Source: Colius striatus (lineage: Eukaryota > Chordata > Aves > Coliiformes > Coliidae). From it: 64,000 nucleotides of DNA. The stretch spans positions 6,635,501-6,699,500 of the forward strand of contig NC_084769.1 in assembly GCF_028858725.1 (NCBI RefSeq), written 5' to 3'. Position numbers and translations under genes: made by a program. Under the pieces are notes generated by a model, which saw only the letters and a list, made by a program, of their open reading frames with translations, was not told the DNA's origin and searched no databases. Positions 54,098-64,000 of this stretch are shown here, in pieces (positions within the stretch are counted from its first letter, which is position 1; each line of letters opens with the position of its first letter).

Positions 54098-57000
54098 CTA
54101 AAATAAACATAACAAAAGCAATTTGTATATTTTGTTCATTATTTTAAGTGCAGGAAAAAAAAAAAATCGATCATTTCAATATCCATATTACTGTGTTTAC
54201 TAAACAATGCATCTGGAAATTAAACTTGAGAAGAGGACAATGGCTTTGGTACTGAGACGAGCTACATGTAACAGTAATAACCACTTGTACTCCAAATAGG
54301 TAGGTTGAATCCTCATGCATCACACAATACCACTAACAACATTATTTCAACATCACCATTGCAAATTACCACCTTGACCGCTCCAGTCATGTTATAACTT
54401 TCTTCAGGATGTTCTCCTTTGATTTGGAGAGTAACTAGGGCCTTGTGGGCACTCAGTTATTAGTACCAATGTGTTAAGTTGTCCACAGAGGCATAACTCA
54501 GTCCTGAGAGAGCACTAGACAACTAGAACAGGTTCAAACAATCCTGCTATTTCTCAGGACATGGTAAAAAAAATGAACTTGCATTTAAACCAGTATTTTC
54601 TTTGCACGTTTTTCAACAGATTCAACTGAAGAACTATAGCTACTACAACCACATACTCACTCCCTATGAAAGTACAAAGCTGAAAACAGTGTAAGTCAAC
54701 TCTCCAACTCTGAAGAACTTTCTAATAGCAATTCAGTTATGGATTATCACCTACTAGAGCCCTACAACTTTTCCTGCCTATCAGAAATTGAGTCAGATGC
54801 TCAGATTCATCACATCTAGCTACAGACATGTCATTAGTCAGTCTACTTGCACTAGCCTTTGTACACAGCTAATGAAAGAAGGCGGGTCTGTCAGAGGGTG
54901 GCTCTGGGTTACTGGGCTGACTTTCATTTAGGTAGGGTTTGCTGTCATCTTTAGACAGGTTCTTGCCAAAAGTACAGCTTCTCACTTAAGCAGCTCCATT
55001 AAGTTCCTAAAGAGAAGTGAAATGAACCCTGATTAAACCAGATGAAAGTCCCAATTGTTTCTGCCATGAAACATTTTATCTTTTAGTACAGAAAGGTTAT
55101 TTGAATAGTCTCTGCTATTGCTAAAGCAAGATCAGAAGACTATAATCAGTTTCTGCAAGATTTGAGTGCTTCACCTTACAGGTCTCTTGTGCTAGAACTG
55201 CATTAACCATCTTACTCAAAAGATGTGATTACACATCACTAATGTTGGAACTTTTCCTTCAGGGATGGGCAATGCTTAGAAATTAGGTTTTCTACAGATA
55301 TTGGTGAGAAGACACTGCAAGACCACATGCAATTCAGTCACAAAGCAAACGAGTTTACTATTGCTACAGGAAGAAAAATTCTCTGTGAATCGCTACGATC
55401 CTCAGCAGATGTTTTCCCTCTTGCCTTTCTGGTATCTTTTCTCACTCACTTATTAGCCCTTTCTCATTAAAGCCTGCTGACATAGGAATGCTCTGAATCA
55501 TGAATGCATAAAACCTTGAAAATAAAACTAATTCTCAGCTTTTATCAAATGAGAAAGCAGATACTATATAATCCAATCCCATAATAGAGCTCCACTTGGG
55601 CATCTACTATGACATGAAGGAAAAACATCACTGAATAGCTCTCCTGCAAGATATGCATCATGGAGACATCCAAGTGTAATCACACATAAAATTCAGATGC
55701 CTCTCATAAGAGACTTTTCTTTCCAACTAAAGTGTGTATTTATTTATGACAGTCCTTGGTACTTAATTATAACTTCTCATAAACGAAAACTAGTAACAAC
55801 CAACCACCTTAAATTTAACACAGTGGAACTTGCTTGTCCAATTTTTTAAGCAGGAATTGCATATACTGTAGAAGCTGTGTTTACATAAATTTTGTTTACA
55901 GGTTTAGAATTTCTTTTGATTCTGTGTACAGAAACAAACAGAGTAAAACTTCTGGGAAAGATACCTGTGAACATCCTTCTCTCACAAAGCAAATGTTAAT
56001 ATTTATATTACCATTTCTGGAAGCATACCCTACTCAATGGTAACAACTGAAGCTGTTACCCAAATACATGATGGATTTTACATAGAACCATATCCCCAAA
56101 GCATTATGACAGCTTACCTCAGCCTTACTGAGCCTATTTGCTCTTCTTCAATTCTCCAAAGCTAAAACCAGTAATAACCACAGCCCATTCCTTATTCTGT
56201 CATTTGCATGAGACCCACACGACTCTCCCAGCTGTAATCTCAATTATTTCAGTCCTTCAGACCAATCAGCTCTCAGTAACCATTAAGAAGCAGCAGATAC
56301 AAGCCAAGTTTGCACTGAAGGAGTCTTTAAATTGAAACAAGTTGAAAATAATCGCTATAAAATACCCTCTTTTGAAAATGTCCAGTGACCTTACGGCAGC
56401 TACTAGTACTTATTTGCCTCTTCCTGCCTCACAGCTGAATCAGTTTGATTCACTGAGAATTTAACTCTAAGCAAAAGTGGTTATTATTTTCAGGTACATC
56501 TTCTGCCTTGTCTCTGTATCTGTTGTGTCAAGGGCAACTGTACTTCAGAGACTGCTTCCACCTGCTGCATGGCTTTAATTATTTATTTGAGGTTTTGACA
56601 GAGGCTATGATTTTACCCAAGTACACTTTTCTATCGTTCTGAATAGCTTTAGCTGTTTGTAAAGTTTTCTATTACAGCATTAGCACTAGACAACTGATGT
56701 TCACGAGTTTGACACGTTTTTGAGGAACAGATTTATCTCTCACCTTTTTGGCATGGATTATCTAAGCCAATCAAGTTTTTTGACTGAGAAAACTTTTGAC
56801 AGTTTGCTACCACGCTGCAAGCCTGCATTGAGGAGCAATCTTTATTTCTGAATATGCTTGAATGTATAATTTTTTTTAGAAGAAGTCAACCAAAAAACCA
56901 AACAAAACAGCATGAATAATCAGAGCATCAGATACTCTTAGGACAGACCAAAAGACTGACAAAGAACAACTGGGAAACAGTTTAGCTGTACTGCTGATCT

Positions 57001-59739
57001 GCCCCTCACTGTACTTAAACCATTAATTAGGGCTTGGCTGGGGATGTGTGAATTTGCCAAATCTATAAGGTAGAAGAGAACACAAGCTTCAAAGTCATTA
57101 CTGTGAAGTGTAGGGGTGTTTGGGGAAGGAAGGATTTACTCAGTGTCCAGGCTGACATGCATAGTGAGTGAGCCACTCCATACCTTACCGGCTTTGTATA
57201 GCCACTGATGGTTACTGGGGCAAAGTGGACCTCAAAAGGCAGAATGAAGGTGAGATTATGCACCTACACACTCACTCTTTGTTCTACACACTGTACTCTG
57301 CTTGTAGAGAAGACCAAAATACTACTTTGAATAAAGTGGCTCATTGATTAGCCCCTGTCATCAGCTCCAACATAAAGTTTTTTCAAGTACCAAACCCTCA
57401 TTGCAGCCTATTAGATCAAATGGTTAGGGACAGACAGAGCTGCAATTCACAAAACCAGTTGGGAGAATGACTAGGTCAAATTAAATCAATGAAGTGCAGA
57501 AAGACAGGGCTGTTATCTTCTGCAGGATAAAATAACTCAGAGAGACAATTTTCATGCTAGAACCTGCATTCATTCCTCTGCAGCCTACCATGAACAAAGC
57601 ATCAGAGGTGACAGGACATTATCAGGTAATATCTCTAACAGTTTTCAGGCAATGCCATGCCTGTCTAGACAAGGCTTAACAAACCAGTCAGTGTGGCCAT
57701 TTTGCCAGGCTGAAGTTTCCAATCATCAGAGCAAACACGCCCTGTGAACAAAAAAATGAGTTTTAATGGATAAGGGCAAAAGAAGTTTCTGGCTTCCTAA
57801 ATGGAAATTGGAGATGTATTTGTATGTGTATGAAGTACCTCTGTTGTTCGTTTAGGTTGTTTAAACAAGTGATTAAACCCGTATTTAATGCCATACAGCA
57901 GTCAGTGATTAATTTACACAGAGTTTGCTTTCATTGTCCAACTTCAAAAGAGGAAAGAAAAGCTCAAAAACCTGTACTCCCACACACCAAACATGATGGG
58001 CTTATCAATTCTTCTGCTGGTCTCTTAAGGTGGGTGTTGGTTACACCTGCTAATCACTCTGCCAAATAGACCAGTCTGTTAAAACAGGATCTTCACAGAG
58101 CAGAGTCCTATTTGCAGAGCACAGTAGTGGGCAAGTAAGTAGAGATACCACAGAAAAAAGTGATTTCTCCTTTTAATTAGGAATGGACTGCAGTACTTCC
58201 CTACTCAAATATGCGTGTTAAAACTCAAGCTGTCTGAAGTTGATAATCTCTACCTACCTGCACAGAGTGTGAGGTAACCAAAAGCTGTGTCAGCTCTTAA
58301 TTTCTTAATTTAAGTGATCTTAAAGATTCAAAGCTACTTCATGTATCAACATAATGAATTTCACCAATTATACCTTATTTCCCTTCACAGCAATTGTATA
58401 TTTGTCAACATTATTCTATATAAAGTTACTTTCCAACCTCTTAGAGCTAGAAAAGAACACATTCCTGGTCTCTCACATCTTCTGTTGGAATCATCTCAAT
58501 ACCTTTTTCAATTCAATTAAAAAGTGCCACATGTATATAAATACACAAAAAGGAACAAATTCACAAAACACTTTGAAGAAGTGCTTTAAGAGTTAACAGG
58601 ATCTTTTGCCAGCTCTCATGTCTAACAGCGGGAACTCAGTATAACAGCTATATCCTAAGAGTTCTGTCAGAGAAATAATAGTGTAACAGGTGCATACAAG
58701 CAGGTGTGTATGTTAACCTGTGACCACAGTAATGTTTTATCTTTATATTTCAGTTAGGTATTACAGTCAACAAACTACTGGCAGGAATAACTAGATAAAC
58801 TGCCTCCTGCAGGATATCCAACACACCCCAAAAAGCAAATCCAGCCTGCCAGAACTTAACCCGTAGATCAGTTAATTGGGAAAATCAGTGACCTTGTCCT
58901 ACTCCCTCAAGAGTAGGAATGAAAGCATGTTGAGAGATAGATCAATTCCTGCTGACCCTCTTCTCTGCTCTCCCTTCTTTCCAGGGCTTCAGTCTCCACA
59001 ATCAAAGAGCTTCCCTCCCAGGCTGGCCATATTTTGGCACATTAACATCCAACATCTTAGCACATGATATAACTGAACATGAACAGTCAGGCACAGTGTG
59101 GGCTTATTCTCCAGTCCTGTCCAGAGACTGAGGAACAAAGCAACATTAACAGCAATGTCAGGGTGAGCCATGGCAGCACAGAGTCCCCACAATGCCCCAG
59201 AAAGAGCCTGTCCTGACTGAAATACCAAACAAACTGCTTCAAGCATTTAAAAGTTAATGGAAAAGTTAGAGCAACTTACTGGCTTAGAGTGACTGATATT
59301 AATACCACTTAACAGTCTCTAAGGAAAGCCTAATAAATGACTATATCAACAAACCCCATCTGTACATATTGCATTTGAATGACAAGAGTCTTCTGAAATA
59401 TATTTCAAGAAACACAAAGCTGTTAAGAACTTTTTTCCCCCCTTTGCAAATATTGTTATTTCATCACTGGCTGAAATAGACGATAATCTTCTGAAGGTTA
59501 ACTAGCAAATACCCTGTCCCTCTAGCTTTTTATTCCTAACAAATCTATAATTCAGAAACCAAATACAGCTTATGTACTTGTAAAGCCAAAACTTTGAGTT
59601 TTTTTTTAAATACCCAAAGTGAATAAACCTTCCATTCAATAAAACCAGCTTCCAAAAACCCATTCAAAATAAACATGCTCCAGCTACAGAGATACTGATA
59701 TTATTTCCTCTCATTAAATGATCATCAGTGAATAAAACA

Positions 59740-59892
59740 GTACTCAGAGGGGTTGTGAAATCTCCTTCCTTGGATGTCTTCAAGACCTGCTTGGACATGT
59801 TCCTATGCGACCTGATCTAGGTGAACCTGCTTCTGCAGAGAGGTTGGACTAGATAATCTCTAAAGGTCCCTTCCAACCCTACCATTCTATGA
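59740..59892 (+). mobile_element. CR1 3'-end fragment
   Basis: 'gaaatctccttccttggatg', 'tatgcgacctgatctaggtg', 'gaggttggactagataatct' and 'ctaaaggtcccttccaac' form a clear CR1 3' end in plus orientation, ending accattctatga. Low divergence. Confidence 0.9.
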
Positions 59893-60365
59893 TAAAAAAC
59901 AGAAAATACAAGTATTATGTTTGATATTATTCATTAGTATTTGTTACTCAAGAAAATAGTTTTGTTTTTTAAAATTACTGGGGCAAACTTTTGGGGAAAA
60001 TTAAAGCAATTCAATATCATATTAGTTCTTGGGTGAGAGAGAATACATGTATGAAAATGTACAAGGTGGAAGAAACACAAACCAGATGAAAATAGCTAAA
60101 TTTGCACTTTCACGCCCAAGGCTAAGTTATTTTTGCATTCCCCTCTGAAACAATGCTCCAGCTAACTTGTGCAGTTCTAGATACCATCAACTTAGGAAGA
60201 TCAAACTGTTCAAGAGCTAAGTTAGCCATTCTCACTTTTTGTTGGTCACAGAAGAACTTGTGTGACAGCCACCTATCACCTGGGCCACATTTAAGCAGTA
60301 GCATGAAACACTCAAATCCACATGGGATGTCACCTTTCTCAACAAATCTCAGAGACTTTAGAGGA

Positions 60366-60618
60366 AGCATTATGAGGAAAAGGCCTCAAGTTGCACCAGG
60401 GAGGTTCAGGCTGGATCTGAGGAGGAATTTCTTTGCAGCAATTAGTCAGGCATTGGAAGGGGCTGCCCAGGGAGGTGCTGGAGTCACCTTCCCTGGAGGG
60501 GTTTCAGAGGTGGGTGGACATTGCTCTTAGGGAAATGAGTCTAGTGGTTGATAGGGCTGGGACAAAGACTGGACTTATCTTAGAGATCTCTTCCAGCCAA
60601 AACTATTCTATGGTTCTA
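60366..60618 (+). mobile_element. CR1 LINE 3' fragment
   Basis: Plus-orientation CR1. Translation gives RFRLDLRRNFFAAISQALEG and, in another frame, LPREVLESPSLEGFQRWV; the tail ends in actattctatggttctata. The frame is broken. Confidence 0.9.
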
Positions 60619-60910
60619 TAAATACCCAGTTAAGGAGAGAAATGTCTCTTTTTTTTTTCTCAGTTTGTCTTGTAAGCCCATCCTAAGGCAGGACCAGTAG
60701 AAAATAATCTGAACTTTGTAAAAGGATTGATTCTTAATTCACAAGATTTGCATCTCTACACAACTGATGTTTTTGAAATCATTGCTGTGCATTTCCTATA
60801 GAGTTAACTAAATTTTCTGCTGGATGGTGTACAACACAAGAACAGACATTTGAAAGGTCTATTAAGCATAAAGTCCTCCAATTTGTTCTTCATCACCATT
60901 CATTTATCTT

Positions 60911-60990
60911 AAAACAGACTTGAGATATATCTAGAAAACTGAAATACTAAACACAGTTTTTAAATTTAAGGTGTATCTCAAGTCTGTTTT
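60911..60990 (+). repeat. hairpin-forming inverted repeat, 21-bp stem
   Basis: The left arm at 60911-60931 pairs with the right arm at 60970-60990. The first 17 pairs are Watson-Crick. Read as plus-strand RNA, all 21 positions can pair when two G-U wobbles are allowed. The 38-nt loop contains a second short inverted repeat (aaaactg and cagtttt). It could be a small MITE-like element or a microRNA-precursor-like hairpin. Confidence 0.8.
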
Positions 60991-63238
60991 CAGAATGTAA
61001 TCTGAACTTAATCCCTATCAATTAGTGCAACATTTGAGTGAACGGTATTACTAATACATAAACAACTACAGTCATATATATCCCACCTCACTAAGTTAGA
61101 AAAACTCTAAGTTGAGGTTTTAGTATATTTTACATTCTTTGAAGTACTTCTAACACAAAATGTTTCCTTTTCAGGGCAAGCAGAAGGGAATAGCAGTTGG
61201 GCTATGCACAGGATAATCCTATAACATTTATTGTAGAAATAATAGTTTCTGTAATAGTTAAAGGGAAAGTGGTTTGGGGGTTTTTAACGTATTTGTAAAA
61301 ATTGCTTAGTTAAGTACATTTGTTTTGGAACCACACAATAGCAACAAAGTTTACACAAACCTAAACAGGTTTGGGGGCTTAAATTGTAAGCTCTGACTGT
61401 CCTTATGTGCTTCAAGCTTATGGTCTCACTAAAAGCTTCTACCCAGCATAAACACACACACATATCACAGGCCAATTTATAATCCTCTCCACAGTTCTCC
61501 AGTTAAGGGCACAAATAATACCTTGGACTGGACCGTGATATCTGAGAAACTACATATACATCCCCTGTCATCCCTGCTCCAGGGACAGTAAACTCCAGCA
61601 GAGATAGGACAGACAACTGAGGTTAGACATCTTAATTTAAAATCGCATCTTCACAGTGGTTCTGGAAGAAAAGCCCCATCATAGCAAAACCTAGCACATG
61701 TGAAATGTCCAGTTTTCCAAGAGAACAGTGGTATAGCTGTAACTGGTAACACTGAAGTCAGCAGTTCAAAATTATCAAGATTATACTACTAGCTGTAAAA
61801 ACTGTAAAGTTGAGTTTATTTGGTTTTCAAGCCTTTTATTTTTCAAAGGTTTAAGACAGGAAAAAATGAGTTGCACTTTAGCTCAGCTGAGCGAAAACCT
61901 AGCATCCAGGAGACTTTGAACTGTAACTGTCTAGTTTACATCTGCTAAGCTTATTAATAAAAATCCTTCAGTGTTAGCCTTGCATTATTGTCTTGTAATA
62001 TAGGAAACCCACTGTACTCCTTATTAGATAACCTAGACCATTCCCTACATTCCCTCTATGCATTTCCCTGGAGAAGAAATTCAAGATTATTTCTTACAGC
62101 ATATTTCAGTTTCATTGCCCAGTCTAGTTTTATAGGACTCAAAAGATTGGTATTTCCACCACAGTTCCTCTTGGGAATAATCTATTGCTGTTGTGTTTTT
62201 TTCTGAGTATACAGTCAAAGTGATCTTTTCCTCTCCTTAGTTTTACTCCATTACTCTTACTCAAATCAGTGGTGTGTGAAAGTATATTAAACAAAGACTT
62301 TTTTCTCTAAATACTTCAGCTACACAAAAGAATTCACCAAACCAAAAATGCTAATCTTGACTTTATTTTTTTGCATATGAAGCAAATATTCATATAAACC
62401 AGAAGAAAGTTTAGTTTGATTGTAACCAAAATAAAATCTCAGCAGACCCACGGTTAAGTTTAGGGTGATTTGATTTGGCTTTCTTTTTAAACTTACAAGA
62501 TTTGTGAAAAGCACTCGACTATACTCTCTGGAGACAGGCACTTTCATTTACTGCAAAGAAGCTGTACAGAGCAACAGCAGCATAATGCTGTCCTCATTAA
62601 CCTCTGCAGATTGCTACAACCTGGAAAGTTCACACTGAAATGGTACCACTGTTTTCAGCAGCCAAAAGCTCATAACTCACAGATGTTACCAGGATGGGGT
62701 TTTGATCATTCATTTGTTCCCTTGTTACCCATCGTGGCAAACAACGTACACATTTGTGCACACAGTTGCACCTTGATGGAAATTTTGTGAAAGATACAGC
62801 TCATCTCATGCCTCTTCTACATCTCACACCACAACAGTCACAGAGTGTCACACTTTTTTTCAAAACACAATTGATACTTATAATCTAGAAAACTGAGAAC
62901 AAAACCTACACATTTTCCAAACCCTAAAACTCAATTCTGACAGAAGATCAAAGTGCCTTTGATGCCAGTTCACCCAAACAGCCTTGTAACCGAATGAATT
63001 TCAATGGACTAAGTATTGTCATCCACAACATCTGATTAGACAACATCTTAGGAAAGATACGTAGGTTAAGAGGTAGAAGTGCACACTCACTTGCTTTGGT
63101 GAGCATGAAGTAGGAATCTCTGAAAGGATAGCTATAGGATGACCTGATGAAAGTGATCAAGACAACACTTCACAATTCAGTTTTGCACTACAGCTGAACA
63201 GGTTCACACCCACAGAGGCCATGAAGAAAATCCTAAAG

Positions 63239-63312
63239 GTCCATAGAATATTTTAAGTTGGAAAGGACCCATAAGGACCGCTGACTCCAGGTCCCAACTT
63301 CATTCCCACAGA
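63239..63312 (-). mobile_element. CR1-related 3'-end fragment
   Basis: 'gtccatagaatattttaagt' then 'tggaaaggacccataagg' matches the antisense CR1 3' terminus (bird 'catagaatattttaagttgg' type). Short minus-orientation remnant. Confidence 0.7.
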
Positions 63313-64000
63313 GACTGGTTTCTGAAGTTCAAAGACAAGCACAGAGTCTCTCCTATTGCTTCAGAAATATCCAGATATTGTTATACTCCTGGATTTAAGA
63401 GCAATTCCAAAATAATGTGCTTAAGATCCCTTTTTCCACAACAAAAACAATTCAGACCTTTGCAGTTCCCTACCACATTTCCCCACTTACAGCAGTCTTA
63501 CTTGCTCAAGACAGAAGAAAATTTTCAAAGCATCTCCTCTTTAGGCAGATAGGTTGAGAAAACTCAGCAGCCATAAGGTTTTTCAGTTACGGATTAAAAT
63601 GGGTAAGTCCCGAGATCAAAAGTACTATTCACATTTTTTCCTCAAAAATATTCTTTCTTTAAAGATAGAGCATTAAAAGATTTCTATAGCTTCCAATTTC
63701 CACAAAACCATTTGATGCCTCACAAGAAAAGACAACTCTGCAACAACTACTTCTTGCTTTGTAACACCAAGTCCCACAGTTTCTCCCAGCACTTGAGACT
63801 GTAGAACTCACTGTTCAATTTGCAACCTCAGACTGCCCACCTGAAGTGTCAGGGAAAGAGAGCAGGGGCTGATGCAGCTTACTCCACATCAGACTCCCCT
63901 GCTACAGGTCTTTCTCCAAAAGGCTAACAAGTCACCTGCTCACTTAACAAAACCAGTGCCAACTCTTTAAGGCTTAGAACTGAAGCCTAACACTATATTC

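Larger units (their letters stand above)
54098..64000 (-). other. SPOPL: SPOPL first intron (partial), promoter not seen
   Basis: Nearly 10 kb of AT-rich sequence lies upstream of the start exon. It holds three CR1 fragments (59.7, 60.4 and 63.2 kb) and a long hairpin at 60911-60990. No CpG island or GC-rich first exon is present, so the noncoding exon 1 is probably to the right of the window. Open frames on both strands lack recognisable domains. Confidence 0.65.

Noticed and set aside
54098..64000. Search for SPOPL noncoding exon 1 and promoter
   Set aside because: No CpG-rich region or strong first-exon donor was seen; the region reads as intron.

Overview
This window is nuclear DNA from a bird, or at least an archosaur. 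It is dominated by intronic and intergenic sequence. It carries many fragments of CR1 LINEs (the main avian interspersed repeat), has no mammalian SINEs, and contains parts of two vertebrate genes whose split exons I could reconstruct. No operons, CRISPR arrays, phage or other prokaryotic features are present. Nearly all open reading frames of 60-140 codons here are chance or are remnants of CR1 reverse transcriptase.

Left part (1-16.7 kb, + strand): NXPH2 (neurexophilin-2). Only the last coding exon (13878-14621) is visible. It encodes 247 residues, including the whole mature secreted domain. About 14 kb of the preceding intron lies to its left; the signal-peptide exon and promoter are outside the window. 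The probable 3'UTR runs to about 16.67 kb and ends in an AATAAA signal beside two Pumilio-type motifs.

Middle (16.7-34.5 kb): an intergenic region between the two convergent genes. It contains several CR1 copies, a perfect 57-bp tandem duplication, a 27-bp tandem duplication and several TAAT-rich blocks that could be conserved regulatory DNA.

Right part (34.5-64 kb, - strand): SPOPL (speckle-type POZ protein-like), a MATH-BTB-BACK substrate adaptor of CUL3 ubiquitin ligase. All ten coding exons were assembled base by base with consistent phases. They total 1179 nt, giving a 392-residue protein plus stop, the length I recall for the mammalian protein. The start is confirmed by an in-frame stop two codons upstream. 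The long 3'UTR ends near 34.55 kb, with a likely proximal poly(A) site at 38.0 kb. The region right of 54.1 kb is the first intron; I see no CpG-rich promoter, so the noncoding first exon is probably beyond 64 kb.

The SPOPL/NXPH2 tail-to-tail arrangement matches what I recall of the human 2q22 locus, so this is ordinary conserved synteny. The most interesting signals are: (1) a non-canonical GC-AG intron of only 83 nt in SPOPL, followed by a 54-nt, frame-preserving exon that encodes the insert distinguishing SPOPL from SPOP; (2) a local inverted duplication inside a CR1 copy just upstream of the NXPH2 exon; (3) a 21-bp-stem hairpin in SPOPL intron 1. I found no convincing evidence for a wholly new biological system.
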